A DNA stretch of 64,000 bases from Molanna angustata (taxonomy: Eukaryota > Arthropoda > Insecta > Trichoptera > Molannidae), in assembly GCA_963576475.1 (NCBI GenBank), contig OY754974.1, positions 5,348,274-5,412,273 on the forward strand, in the 5' to 3' direction. This document shows, piece after piece, positions 1-12,122 of the stretch. Positions within the stretch are counted from its first letter, which is position 1. Every line of letters starts with the position of its first letter. Made by a program: the position numbers and the translations under genes. The notes beneath the pieces are model-generated. The model saw only the letters and a program-made list of their open reading frames with translations. It searched no databases and was not told the origin of the DNA.

Positions 1-822
1 GAAAACTTGATAATTATTCAATGTCATTTTATGAAAGTGATGTGCCTTTTTAGCAATTTGAAAATAAAAATATCAAATTTTAAGTTTCCCTAACTTGAGG
101 TCACATTAAAATATTTGACTTTCTTCTTTCTCCTTAGCGCTTTTGTCCCGTTTCTATTGGGGTACGCTTTGGCCATGATCCTGGAATTGGCGAGTCTGGT
201 TATTACATTGAAGCGACTGCTATCTGACATTCGTAACCCTTAGAAACGGGAACCAGACAAATTGGATCATGGCTACACATAGCTAGTGATATAAATTCGC
301 ACATAGATTTTAGAAAATCCAGAGGTGCGTGCCCCGCCCGGATTCGAACCTTCGACCTCACACATCTGAGGCGACAACCTTACCGCTGGGCTATCACCGC
401 TCTATTAAAATATTTGACAGTTCAAAAATTGAGAAGCACTATTCAGATATCCGACAAAATATAATGGATTCTAAGCGAGTACAAAATATACACATTTGCA
501 ATAGCACTCTTTATAGGGTGAATTGCCATATAAAGCAAAAAATAAATAAAAATATTTTATAAGAATCAAATGAGTACTTACATAGATATGAGTACAAAAA
601 AACCTACTTATAATTATTGATAAAGTAGAATAAACACGCCGTACATAGGTATAGCACATAGTACACAGCACACACACACAGATACATTGTGATAAAACTT
701 TCAGAATACAATCTAATTGAGCATGATACTAATTGATAATCTGCAATAAAAAAATCACCTTAAATATTGCAAATTCATAACTCCCCACTGTATTCTCTTG
801 GGTTATTGAGGATTAAAAAGGT
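1..822 (-). repeat. Non-coding interspersed repeat A, copy 1 (split by a SINE)
   Basis: Matches, in reverse orientation, the copies at 4620-5020, 48237-48360 and 50860-51440. Shared landmarks are a stretch describing an AT-rich run with TTTCATCACAATG, a GCGTGTTTATT block and TTTCATAAAATG. No long ORF or RT motif is visible. The copy is interrupted at 120-403 by a SINE and resumes after a duplicated ATTAAAATATTTGAC. The left end runs off the window. Its class is unknown to me. Confidence 0.7.
120..403 (-). mobile_element. tRNA-derived SINE (type 3) with 15-bp TSD
   Basis: A 284-bp insertion in repeat A is flanked by identical 15-bp copies of ATTAAAATATTTGAC (105-119 and 404-418). On the minus strand the head is tRNA-like: a box A region with AGCGGTGATAGCCCAGCGGT and a box B GGTTCGAATCC. 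A unique body of about 200 bp follows, then a purine-rich tail (GGAGAAAGAAG). The anticodon arm is degenerate (six-base loop), so this is a SINE head and not a tRNA gene. Such elements are transcribed by Pol III and mobilised by a partner LINE; the partner cannot be told here. Confidence 0.85.
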
Positions 823-1188
823 TTACTGTTAACCGAAAGTGAAGATAAGAGTACACCGTTTTTTTGTCAAAAACAATAATCAAAATTTACGCATAGGGCG
901 CCTTGTTTGTAGCATTGGTCCTGTTGAATGTGTACTCAGGTTCGCTTTCAACATTATTGTAGTAGGTATAATAACTTTTATCCTTTGTGTACCAACAGAC
1001 ATCTTATTTGTCTACAATAGACAATGCTGATACGTTCGTAATTGTTTTACTTATAGTACATATTGTACGATATTTTTACATTCATTTCATAATAGCATTT
1101 TAAGAAAAATATAGCCTGTAGAGAATAGTTTGGTTAAAAAGTACTTCTACAATATTCATATGTGTTACGTACTATACTTCTACAATAT
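823..1188. other. AT-rich spacer
   Basis: No gene, RNA or repeat relationship recognised. Around 1136-1196 there is a short local duplication of CTTCTACAATATTCATA. Confidence 0.5.
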
Positions 1189-2201
<1,013 letters not shown>

Positions 2202-2739
2202 ATTATTGACTTCCTTGGAAAAAAATTATATTTTTTTGATTTTCTTTCTTTGTTTCGAATATTCATTTTTTTTTGTTTCATCTTCTTTGAAAATGTAGTT
2301 GAGTCCAAATATAAAAAAAATACTAATCCGTCAAAACATGGCTTCAACCTTATATTTTTTGTTCGCATCACATTATTTTTTTTGTTGTTGGTAGTCTTGT
2401 ATCGCCGAAAATTTAATTTACTTTCCCTTGATAAAATGTTATTGTCATCACTGTGGGGGGTTGTTGGACGTCAAATGTAATTGACAGGACACGAAATAGA
2501 ATCCCCCCCCCATACTTGCTTGCTAGGTATGTGTCATTGTTCCTTAGCGATTGGGCAAAAACTATTACATCATTGTCATAGACACCAGAATTGAAAATGT
2601 CAAGACAGTGCTATGATAAAAACTCATAGGGGTTGGAAAATCATAGTATTTACATATATGGATTGTGTTATTTTTAATTTATTTTTACTGTAAATTTTAA
2701 TGAAATACGTATGTTTTCTTATCAGTTTTAATCCTAGGA
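2202..2739. other. AT-rich spacer
   Basis: Short open frames on both strands are poly-Phe/Lys low complexity. A run of nine C at about 2502 is the only striking local feature. No gene supported. Confidence 0.5.
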
Positions 2740-3303
2740 TTGGTTTGTAACAGCTATGGCTGCCTCTATTCTACTCCACTCCGCCCTGTCCTCTGTCAGC
2801 CTCTTCATCTCCACGTAGCTACTACAGCACATGTCGTCGATCACCTGGTCGATGTAGCTCTTTCTTGGTCGGCCTCTATAGTTGCTGCCCTCTACCATTC
2901 CCTCCGCGATGGTTATGAGCAGACCCGGGTGCCTTATGTTATGGCCAATCCAGTCTGATCGTCGTTGGGTTTATTGAGGAGTTGCCTTGTTTCCCCGGCT
3001 CTGCTCAGCACCTCACAATTTCGGATGAGGTCTGACCAGTGGATCTTCAACATGCGTCTGTAGCACCACATCTCGAATGAAGACAGTCGTTCTTTTTCTC
3101 TCTGGCTTACGGTCCATGTCTCACAGCCATATAGCAAGACACACCAGACAAAGGTCTTAATGAGGTTTTTCCTTATTGTTAGGTTGATTTTGGTGGATTC
3201 GATAATTTTAGATTTTTTATTATAATATGCTATCTTAGCCTGTAGGATCCTGCTGACAATTTCTGCATTTGAACGCCCATATACGGCTGCCCAGGTAGAG
3301 GAA
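2740..3303 (-). pseudogene. LINE reverse transcriptase C-terminal fragment
   Basis: Minus-strand frame at 2934-3303 reads AKIAYYNKKSKII, LIKTFVWCVLLYGCETWT and FEMWCYRRMLKIHW. This is the post-RT domain typical of many non-LTR elements (YGCETWT followed by the RRMLxIxW box). The frame is lost near 2940, but matching text (GTRVCS, SYIDQVIDDMCC-like) continues in another frame to about 2745. No YxDD region, so heavily 5'-truncated and frameshifted. Same family as 29945-30310. The RT and endonuclease are absent, so it cannot act. Confidence 0.8.
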
Positions 3304-3560
3304 TTCCTTGTTTTTGTTTTATGGTTGTATTTTTGAGAGTTATATTTACGTATGTACCTAACATAATACCTCTTCATTGGGTACTGGAATAGACGCAGCA
3401 TTGCATTCAAGAACAGTGGCAAAAGAAATGTCAATAAAATTATCGAACATTAAATCATATTGTCAACAAATTAAATTAATTGTATGCATTCAATGACAGT
3501 TTACTACATTCAAATATATGTACGTGTAGCTCGAAGTATTGACAACTTTATAGTTAATTC

Positions 3561-3730
3561 GGCCTTCTTGGCTTATTTGGTTGGGTTTGATTCCCAGTGG
3601 AGACAGTTTTGAATTGTGATTTTAGTCTGGATCTGTGAGACGATTATTATTATTTTGAGTATCTATAATGTGGCAACTTGTTATTAGGAATGTGTTAAAT
3701 TAATATTTGACATAGTAAAAATAAAATAAA
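3561..3730 (+). mobile_element. tRNA-derived SINE (type 2)
   Basis: tRNA-like head CTTGGCTTATTTGGTTGGG with box B GGTTTGATTCCCAGTGGAGAC. The family body follows (GGATCTGTGAGACGATTA, ATGTGGCAACTTGTTATTA, TTTGACATAGTA). The head has a deletion between boxes A and B compared with 5062-5262. A-rich tail. Confidence 0.75.
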
Positions 3731-4619
3731 GTGATTTAAAACAAAAGTATGCAAAAACATGGAGTTGATTACCTAGGTATCTTGTCTAATATATAACTAA
3801 CATTATGCAAATATATATATTTTTGTTTCATTTGTATATAAATTAAATATTTAGTACAAAATATCTCCATACTATACCTATTGCAGCACTAAATCAAAGT
3901 TTAATAAAAAATGTTAAAAATTGAATACATTGTACATATTTTTAATTGAAAAACGTTCGATGCAATTATAACCTTTTAAACAATTCTTAAATATTAAATC
4001 AATTTTAACATTCAACTCCTACTGTTGGATTTAACGATATCTTTCATTCCTTTAATTCCCTAGATAATATTGAAACTTTACAAATGTGTAGGTATAATAT
4101 AAGTACCAATAATATGAGTTTTATAAGATATGAGTTTTATATTATCGTCACTGTCTCAGAAGATATTAATATGTCGGTAGATACATGTACGTACATCAGT
4201 ACTTGGTAGATTATCTTCAGTGATTTGTTGAATTCCCAGCACTCCCCTGTCTTGCCAAATGTCAAAAAATTGATGGATCATAATTGCATGCCCAAAACAA
4301 AACAGATTTTACGGGGACTCCCTCAAATATTACAACATAGGGAGAATCTCTCAAATGTATTAGTATGGGAACCCTAGTTATATGCCTATCTTATAGAATA
4401 CATAATATGAACAAAATGTAACGAAGAGCGTAAGGCATTCAATAAACTGGTAATTGCTGGTGTGAAACAGATTTAAAAAATTCACTTGACAATAAAATCT
4501 AATGGGTATTATATTTCCACGCATTCAAAAGCAGTATAATACTATGTATTGTGATACTGATATATATTCAATAATACCTATCCACAATTTCGCAGGAGCA
4601 TATCGGCAATGACACAGTC
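3731..4619. other. AT-rich spacer
   Basis: No coding frame, RNA gene or family relationship recognised. Confidence 0.5.
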
Positions 4620-5020
4620 AATTTTTTTTATTGCAGATTATCAACTTGTATCATGCTGAGATTGTATTCTGAAAGTTTCATCACAATGACTCTGTGTGTG
4701 CTATGTGCTATATGTGCTGTGTGCTATGTACGGCGTGTTTATTTTACTTTATCTAGGTACTTCTCAATTTTTTAACTGTCAAATATTTCAAAGTAACCTC
4801 AAGCTCAGGAAACTCAAAATTTGTTATTTTTATTTTCAAATTGATAAAATGTCACATCACTTTCATAAAATGGCATTAAAGAATTATCAATTTACCATAA
4901 TAAAACATTTAAATCAAAAATAATTTAACAAACTCATTTCTTGAAAATGCTGAATATTTTCCATACAAAATTTGAATACTTTGTGGTGTGACTTGGTAGT
5001 GAGGAATATAGCGTTGGCAA
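4620..5020 (+). repeat. Non-coding interspersed repeat A, copy 2
   Basis: Same order of blocks as 50860-51440: ATTGCAGATTATCAACTTG, TGAAAGTTTCATCACAATG, GGCGTGTTTATT, AGGAAACTCAAAATTTG, TTTCATAAAATGGCATT, ACTTGGTAGTGAGGA. No coding capacity. Confidence 0.7.
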
Positions 5021-5061
5021 CAACCCAATCGTTTTAATAATAAAACATTGGAAAGTGTATA

Positions 5062-5262
5062 CTTTAATATTGCTTCCCGGGCAATTAACAGGTACTATGT
5101 CAAAAACTTATTACCAAGTTGCCACATTCTGGAGACTTACGGTATTAATCGTCTCACAGATCCACACTGAAAATATAATTAAAAACTGTGTCTCCACCGG
5201 AAATCGAACCCGGGACCAAAGGATCAGCAGTCAGATACCCAACCAACTGAGCAACGAAGGAC
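5062..5262 (-). mobile_element. tRNA-derived SINE (type 2), near full length
   Basis: On the minus strand: head CCTTCGTTGCTCAGTTGGTT, box B GGGTTCGATTTCCGGTGG, then the shared body GGATCTGTGAGACGATTAAT, TTGACATAGTACCTGTTAAT and a tail ending CAATATTAAAGT. This is the most complete copy of the type in the window. Confidence 0.85.
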
Positions 5263-5329
5263 GACAATCTTTTTATTAAATCGTTTCTTTTTTATTCCAG
5301 GACAACTTCATAAAAAGTCTCTTCATTTT

Positions 5330-5506
5330 AAATATCAATTAACCATACACCCAATGACAGCATGTTACATTTTGGAGTCTAGAGATATTGAAAGTTTCGT
5401 AGGTCCATACTGAAAATACAATAATAAAATATATCCACCGAGAATAATCGAAATAGGGACCTTAGGCTCTCCAGTTAAATATCTAACCAACTGAGCTAGG
5501 AAGGTA
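5330..5506 (-). mobile_element. tRNA-derived SINE (type 2), diverged
   Basis: Minus strand keeps CCTAGCTCAGTTGGTTAGAT and a decayed box B, then a body related to 5062-5262 (GGACCTACGAAACTTTC in place of GGATCTGTGAGACG). It lies about 70 bp from the previous copy in the same orientation. Older than its neighbour, judging by divergence. Confidence 0.65.
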
Positions 5507-5560
5507 GACTAAACAGTAAACTTTTACTGTTAAGACACATTTTCAATGCAATGTAATATA

Positions 5561-5742
5561 TTTTTTTGATATATTTTGAATATGTTGTTGTTAAACAAGT
5601 ACATAATATATAGCTTCCTACATTTCCTCAATTATGTATAAATGTTTGTGCTATAGGTGAACGAAATCGTTCGAGGCAGGATTCGAGCTCGCGACCACTG
5701 GATTACTAGTCCAGCGTGCTTACCGCTCTGCCATCGACCCAT
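5561..5742 (-). mobile_element. tRNA-derived SINE (type 1)
   Basis: Minus strand: GATGGCAGAGCGGTAAGCAC (box A), loop TAGTAATCCAGTGGTCGCGA, box B AGCTCGAATCCTGCC, then body GTTCACCTATAGCACAAACA, TGTACTTGTTTAACAA and an A-rich tail. Same family as 18874, 22699, 42348, 49433 and 63168. Confidence 0.85.
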
Positions 5743-6672
5743 CTATATAGCTGTTGTTAATTTTTAAACCTATGACATAAGTTTTAGAAGAAGAAGTTTC
5801 ACACGTTAACTTCTTGCTTAACAAATCATTTATTATCAACAGTATGTGCCTATTCAAACATTTGCCCACGTATATGAACATTTACTTGATCATTATAATA
5901 CATAGTCGCTATTTCGTGTGTGGTAATGGTATCAAAAAGAAAAATTGTAATTAGTCATTTATATACATAATACCTACTTTATAACAATAACTATAAGTAT
6001 TATATCCAACGAAAATATCAAATTTGTTATAAAGAATAATCACAATATTATTATTATAACCGATGTTTAACAATGGATCATAAAAAGTAGAAATGTTCAA
6101 AATTATGCATTAACTTTAACATCTTCTCTACCACCCACAAAGTCAGGGCCGTATTCATAATTTGTTCATACGGTTCAGTTGTGCTAGGCGTGAAGAAATC
6201 TGGGACCTCAAAAATAAGGTAAATAAAACACAATATATATATCATGCTCATTTTCAAAACAAACTTCTACATACATATCTAACGAGGTACACAGGGAAAG
6301 CCGAAGGCCATACACCTCTACTTTTGCAACCATTCGTGGCTTTTTTTAGATTAAACTATCGTATCATACATGCTCGACGATACATACATAATACAAGATT
6401 CAGATAGCTGCTTCACTATAATAATTCTGTTATGAAGCAGCTAACATTACGTTTGTGAAGTTATTACATTATATAACCATATTTATTGAATCATAACAAC
6501 ATACATTATAGGTACATACAAGTATAAGATAGCTGTTTGACTAGAATAAACCTGTTCTGAAGCAGCTACCTGTACATTTGAGAAGCTAATATACGTTTTA
6601 CATTATATTAAATTAAAAAAAACATTTGGAACACCAATTTTAAAGATAATGACACAGAATCAAAACAGTAAC
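5743..6672. other. AT-rich spacer with a roughly 125-bp local duplication
   Basis: No gene seen. At about 6392-6460 and 6519-6590 two diverged copies of a block occur (ATAGCTG[C/T]TT...GAAGCAGCTA...), about 125 bp apart. This is a small tandem duplication of unknown origin. Confidence 0.5.
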
Positions 6673-6744
6673 AAAAATGATGTTCGTTAATATGTTATAA
6701 AAAAATATAAAAATACTTGGTTATAGTTCTATTGTATTTATTAG

Positions 6745-6785
6745 ATTATTGACGCGTTTCGTGCAAAGCACATCGTCAGAATAAT
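6745..6785 (-). ncRNA. Hammerhead ribozyme motif, intact core
   Basis: Read on the minus strand: stem I ATTATT, core CTGACGA, stem II GTGC-TTT-GCAC (one unpaired T before it), then GAAA, a tiny stem III (A-C paired with G-T around a GC loop), cleavage triplet GTC, and AATAAT closing stem I. All canonical core residues (C3, G5, A6, G8, A9, G12, A13, A14) are present. The two-base-pair stem III suggests action as a dimer, as described for Penelope-type hammerheads. Activity is inferred, not shown. Confidence 0.75.
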
Positions 6786-7051
6786 GCTCTACAAGTCTGA
6801 GACTAGTGGTTATATACAAAGATACATGACAGGTGTATAAAAATGTTGGTTTTTGAACGGTTGAAAAGAAGTTATATAATGCAAATGAATCTATACAAAT
6901 CTACGTTTTAATACAATGTATTAAAACGTAGATTTGTATAGATTCATTTGCATTATACTATATAACTTCTTTTCAACCGTTCAAAAACCAACATCTTTAT
7001 ACACATGTCATGTAATTTTGTATATAACCACTAGTCTCAGTCTTGTAGAGC

Positions 7052-7092
7052 ATTATTCTGACGATGTGCTTTGCACGAAAGGCGTCAATAAT
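7052..7092 (+). ncRNA. Hammerhead ribozyme motif, second arm
   Basis: Plus-strand mirror of 6745-6785: ATTATT, CTGACGA, GTGC-TTT-GCAC, GAAA, GTC, AATAAT. One change (GAAAGGCGTC in place of GAAACGCGTC) breaks the second stem III pair, so this copy is probably weaker. The catalytic core itself is unchanged. Confidence 0.7.
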
Positions 7093-7407
7093 CTAATAAA
7101 TACAATAGAACTATAACGTACAATGGAGTTCTATCAAGAATTGTCGATCGACAAACTAAACTTAATAAAAATGATGTTATTTCAAGATATTATTTTTGTG
7201 ATATTACTTTCATTTTGTTTACCTATTATTTCGGTCTTATTACTTTATCGTGCGTTAAAACAGTTTTTGTGAATATTGTAATATAAGATATTCATAATTG
7301 TAAATCGCACTTGAGGTGGGTTCACAAAAATGCCAATATAATGAAACAAAACAATGCACGATAAAATAAAATACATGTATATGACAATACGAGAAAACAA
7401 TAGATAA

Positions 7408-7520
7408 ATGAACGCTATGAGATTATCTGGGCACATTGAAAGAATGAGCCCTGAACGGCTGACCAGAAAAGGATTGTATGACCACGATGTGAATCAGATT
7501 TTGTAAAATGGAAACAAGAC
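7408..7520 (+). pseudogene. LINE family D scrap (RT C-terminus)
   Basis: Plus-strand reading gives LRLSGHIERMSPERLTRKG and, after a deletion, YDHDVNQIL-NGN. This corresponds to LRWFGHIERM-LTKK and HDHIN-ILK-G of the better copies at 50352-50617 and 59050-60083. Too short to act. Confidence 0.75.
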
Positions 7521-7540
7521 ATCGATAAAACAATTTTCAT

Positions 7541-7680
7541 AGGTGGTGGCAGATCTGTTATTAATCCAGTGGTCGCGAGTTCGAATCCTGTCACAACCAA
7601 TTTGGTTGACGCGCATGTATGTTTATTATAGTTTAGGGAATTTATGAGGATGAGGATGTATGTATGTATGCTTACTTTTA
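7541..7680 (+). mobile_element. SINE type 1 fragment
   Basis: Keeps GTGGCAGA, then jumps to TTAATCCAGTGGTCGCGAGT and box B GTTCGAATCCTGTC, with part of the body (TAGTTTAGGGAATTTATGAG). Box A is mostly deleted. The end runs into a short (GTAT)n stretch. Confidence 0.7.
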
Positions 7681-8733
7681 ACTACAAAAATCTGGTAACA
7701 TATCGATATATATGTACTTTTAACTTCATATAACTGGTAACAAACTATCTAAAACGTTATATCAGAATACAATCTAATCAAAAACTGCTTATTATCCTGT
7801 CATACATTCATTACTCTCCTGCATATATATGCACATGCCCTCTTCTCTAGTTAACCATTATTTTATCTTTATATGCGCGTTTTTGAACTCCAGATAATGC
7901 GAGAGTCTAGTATAGAATATTTATCAAAGCTTGGTGCTATTCGTAATTTCCATTACACATTCTTGGGTTCAAATAGCTGATGAGTTACTGTTAATTTTCA
8001 TGCTTATTTTTTTATTTATCTATGTTAATGTTTTTAAACTTAATAAATGCAACTTAAAACCAAATAAAAAATAAACTACTGCCTCAGAACAGACTCGTCT
8101 ATTGAGGCAGTAAATTTTCTAATAGAATCACAATTTATTGTACATAATTTGTTATTTTTTTTTTTAATATGTGTATTTTATTTTGCATTGTTTTTATAAT
8201 TTTTAAATAATCGAAAAATAAATCATATCAATTCATTTTATAAGGAGCTTCCTTAAAAAAATGATCTTCGATATTAAAGGCTATGGATTGCCATTTAAAT
8301 TTGGTGCGCCGGGCGTTGAGGATTATTGATGCGGTCCTGAGCAAAGTACCTACGTATGTTGAATAAATCTTTACCTACACAAACCATGAGCATTATGAAT
8401 CTTAACAATGAATTCATCTTGAAAACTTCAACCAATGCTTGGGTGTAGGTAATCGTGTTAAATGTTACGTTTATTTTAATTTATTTTACGCACTAACTTT
8501 TTATATGATCATATCTCGAAACGCACTTTTAAGGTAAGACGTAGTGTAAAATATGAATACCTACAAAGTTTTTACATTATGTTTCAATGTTAGTAATTGT
8601 TATGAATGTGTATGTAGGAATAATTATAAGTACCTACTGTCATAAAGACTTGTACTTTATAAGTGCTGTAAACACTGTACTAAGACTTGGAAAGTGAATC
8701 GTATCAAATCAAATCATAAACTGTGAGACTGCC
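7681..8733. other. AT-rich spacer
   Basis: No gene or repeat relationship recognised. A short hairpin (CTGCCTCAGAAC / TGAGGCAGTAA) lies near 8083-8113. Confidence 0.5.
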
Positions 8734-8890
8734 CCCCCTAGACAACGTGTCAATTAGCTCAAGAAAAGAAACAAGAAAAGATAACTCACTGTATGGAAGT
8801 GACAGTTGTCACGTGACAACTGTCACTTCCATACAATGAGTTGTCTTTCTTGTTTCTTTTCTTGGGCTAAATGACACTATTTCTAGGGGA
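8734..8890. mobile_element. 156-bp palindromic hairpin (MITE-like)
   Basis: Nearly perfect inverted repeat centred at 8812/8813 on GTTGTCACGTGACAAC. The arms extend through CTTCCATACA, AAGAAACAAGAAAAG and CTAGGGG with only a few mismatches. It has no ORF. A simple foldback element is most likely; no clear TSD was found. Confidence 0.75.
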
Positions 8891-9384
8891 ACTTCATGGA
8901 GGCAGAACATTTGTCGAGTGATTGAGGAAGAGGAGAGAAAAAATCGAGTATCTCAAACAATGTCATGTATTTTTGTGTTGCAAAAAATACGTTGGTTACT
9001 TCCCGGTATGGGCAAATAATAAATTAATGACCATATCTTTTGGTACGGCGAGTAATTGAATTTGGTATGTTCTCAGATGAGGAATCAATTTGTTTTTGAA
9101 TGTTAGCACCTTACTGCGAACTCATAGCGGATACAACATTGTGTTGTTTCATTATAATATTTAGCATTCTCACTGCAACAACAGATTCAATTAGTTGATA
9201 TTGGCGCCAGTGATGAGATGTTATATTAGACTGTCTGTACTCTCAACACGAAAAGATATCTCCACATTGGTCCAGCTGCACATGATGGAAACTAGTTTCA
9301 TCTGATCGATTTGACTAAAATAAGCTGGGAACTAAAATAAATTTTCAATAATTTGTTCTTGTTGGATCGTGTTCAATTTACCCT
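8891..9384. other. Unassigned spacer
   Basis: Nothing recognised; no ORF above background. Confidence 0.45.
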
Positions 9385-9853
9385 CGATGGCAGAGTAATA
9401 CAATAAAATCCATTTACTTGTACAGCTATCTTTATATGTAAAATTATTCTGTTCATGTGTATGTCACTGAACTTCTCAACGGCTGAACTGATTTTGATGA
9501 AATTTTTCGTGTGTATTTGAGTGAGTCCCTGGATGGTTTGGATTCACAGTCCGAATAAAAAATTGTAACAGTGAAAATAAAAAATATGTAAACAAATGTA
9601 CGCCTGGTGTTATGCAAACTGTTTAACTTTTAAGATATACAATAAGATGCGAAACAGGAGATTTCTCTAAAACTTCACCGTTTGCTAAACCAGCTAATCT
9701 GGACTAAGCCGAGTCCGCTTTTATAACAAAATATGTATATGTATATTTCACCACAGTCAATCAAAATGAAGTTGTTTTCTGGTCAAATCATGGGTTTTCA
9801 TTTCCATGGGATAGCTGTATAAGTAAATGGATTTTATTGTATTACTCTGCCAT
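9385..9853. repeat. Inverted-repeat flanked repetitive segment
   Basis: Arms at about 9388-9434 and 9806-9851 are reverse complements (GGCAGAGTAATACAATAAAA, then TCCATTTACTTG/ATACAGCTATC). The interior has CAACGGCTGAACTGATTTTG and ATGGTTTGGATTCAC, wording that resembles widespread insect dispersed repeats. Whether the arms are termini of one element or two opposed copies is unclear. Confidence 0.5.
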
Positions 9854-10027
9854 TCTGTGTTTCCATCTTCGTACAACCCGGGTCTTTTTAAAATCCGAAT
9901 TAATAAACTCATTTCTAGATTGCAAACCCCTCCCAACGCTACGTAGTGCGCTTCTTCGGAAGAGTAAAATGGACCCAAATCCTAATAGCTGGCGTCCCCT
10001 ACGTAGACATGTTAAAAAAAAAAAAAA
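9851..10027 (+). mobile_element. LINE 3' end with poly-A tail
   Basis: Closely matches the minus-strand copy at 53199-53520 (TTCGTACAACCCGGGTC, CGCTACGTAGTGCGCTTCTTC, AATGGACCCAAATCCTAATA, TACGTAGACATG) and ends in about 14 A. The coding end in the other copy reads ARLWNDL and FPPSYN, the tail of a CR1/L2-like ORF2. This copy holds little more than the 3' UTR. Confidence 0.75.
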
Positions 10028-12122
10028 TGGGTTTCATTTTCAATCTGATAATTGTACAATGTAGATACATACCAAAAAATTCTTGCAAATTCCATTCCAA
10101 CAAGAATTCCAAAAAGTTGAATGATGATTTTACTTTTCAATAAACTCCTAATTAATATTCGTCATATAATTATAAGGTTTATAATCTAAGATATTCGTAC
10201 TGCATCCATCATTTTCCCCATACTCATCCTCTTGCTGTAATTAATTCAATATCATGTTGTAGATAATGAAATAATTATGTTTTTTGATGTATCAAAATTA
10301 AATTACGCTGCATAATTTTACGCTTTACTTTTATTGTGTTAGAAAATTACGACAATAAACCCAGTTTATGCATAAAATAAGTGTTTTCGACATTGAAAAG
10401 TTTCAAACACATTGAAAATTCAAAATATTTAGGTTTTTTATATAAAAAAACAACTTTTATTGATATAACACATGTTTTGACATAATCAAGCTTCGCAATC
10501 AAAATATATGAAGGAACCATTTAATTGACAATTTTGTGACTTAAAAACTACCTAGTGCGTAAGTATTTCATAATTACATTATATCTCTAAATTCGTCTCA
10601 TCTTATTTATTTGTTTTATCTTATTTTGATTTTGGTAAACAGTTTATTTACAATATCTATACATAAACAAATTAACCATAATAAGGCAAACGTGCAATCA
10701 AAAATCCTAAAAGGAATACCAAAACAGAACCAAAAAATAATAAATATATTTTTTCTATCCATAACATTATTAAAACAGATTAAAAAAACAGAAAAAACAA
10801 TAAAACAAAACGTTCAGGTGCATACGTACAGAAGAAAGATAAACAAAGAAAGAAAAATATTACATAAAAATAATATAAACATGTGTCCACGTTTATTACC
10901 CATTCGTTCATTCTTCTACTTTTTTATCGTGTTACTCATTACTTTGTCTGTTATTTTTTTTTGTGACAAAACTCCTCCAGACTGTTATGTCTGCTTATAT
11001 AGGACCAAAGACAGATAGACAGATATACAGATAGTATTATTTATTTGGTCACTCCACCGAGAAAGGGCTCGTTCCCGGGGTTTCTGTTCTTCCATTTTGA
11101 CAACGCCGATCAATATTTAATAATCATCCGGTAGCAGGTGATTGACAGTCTTCCATTTATATACACTTTTGATTATCTTATTACGATTCTGTATAAGTAC
11201 GTTCAGCATGTGAACATAACGGAGATATACAGGATCCCTCACATAGTAGCGCCGACCCGAAGGAAGATGACCACCAGGTAGACCACGAAAGAAGAAATTG
11301 ATGGATGAACCTGGGAGTCGACCTCGCAAGAGAACAACATATCTGCCAACAACAGACTCCAAGGCCTAGCATAAGAGAAAACAGAAGAGACATTAATTCC
11401 TACTTACGTATTTCATTTCTGTGTTAGTTGTTATGCTACTAGACCAATGTGAACGAGGTTCAAAAATATATTAAAATATATTCACAAAAGGACCTACAGA
11501 AAACATTAATAAATATAAACACAAGCACACTGGAACTTTACAACGAAGATGGAATCGCTTACTTAAAAATAACGATATGAATACCTACATTTAAAGAATT
11601 CGTTTGAATTGGAAACAATTTATTTATAATACATAAATATATGATTCTTGGTTGACTGTGCTATCAGTGTACCAAGACACTGGATGAAAATCATTTGAAT
11701 ACGTTGCTGACTCGATAATGAATGATACTTAGAACGAATGTTATTATGTACGAATGCGAAACAAGGATATTGGCGGATCTGTGAGACCATGAGATAGTAT
11801 ACGACGGTGCAGAGTTAGAAGAAAATCTTAGAGAGACCACGAAAATAGGATGGAAAAACTCTGAAGTCCATATATTGCATCCAATAATATACTTTCAGGT
11901 CCAGAAGACCATCGAAAAGATCGAAGAAAAGGCTAGACCCCAGCACCCCAACAGTATCATTCAGAAGAAAATCAGATCCAAGATCTACGTAAAGAAGAAT
12001 ATTTTTAATTGAATACAAATCGATAGTCTCCAATGAAGTGTTTTAAATATGACGGAGAAAGAGCGAGAGAGTTGCTATCCACTATCAAGAGTCGCAAAAT
12101 TGCATAATTTGACCACATATTC
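10028..12122. other. Unassigned region, AT-rich, possible degraded LINE scraps
   Basis: 10028-11040 is AT-rich spacer. 11200-11390 on the plus strand has weak text (RRKMTTR, VDLAREQH) like the end of a LINE ORF, and 11760-12010 has a short Lys/Arg-rich stretch; neither is strong enough to call. No host gene seen. Confidence 0.4.

Larger units (their letters stand above)
6673..7178 (+). mobile_element. Hairpin element with hammerhead motifs, Penelope-like remnant
   Basis: Borders are set by 12-bp TSDs AAAAATGATGTT (6673-6684, 7167-7178), giving a 482-bp insert. Arms 6719-6914 and 6918-7113 are a near-perfect inverted repeat. A non-palindromic end of about 50 bp follows (ATGGAGTTCTATCAAGAATT). 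The same end, in similar wording, follows the hairpin at 54250-54436, which also has 12-bp TSDs, so these are one family. Each arm carries a hammerhead ribozyme core. Known biology: Penelope-like retroelements carry minimal hammerheads in their flanking repeats. No GIY-YIG or RT gene remains here, so it is non-autonomous or a dead fragment. The Penelope link is inference. Confidence 0.75.

Noticed and set aside
5561..5742. Genuine tRNA gene
   Set aside because: Boxes A and B are present, but a conserved non-tRNA body and A-rich tail follow in all copies, as in SINEs.
10611..11018. 135-codon frame as a gene
   Set aside because: Lys/Asn/Ile/Phe composition as expected from AT-rich DNA, no domain or conserved motif seen.
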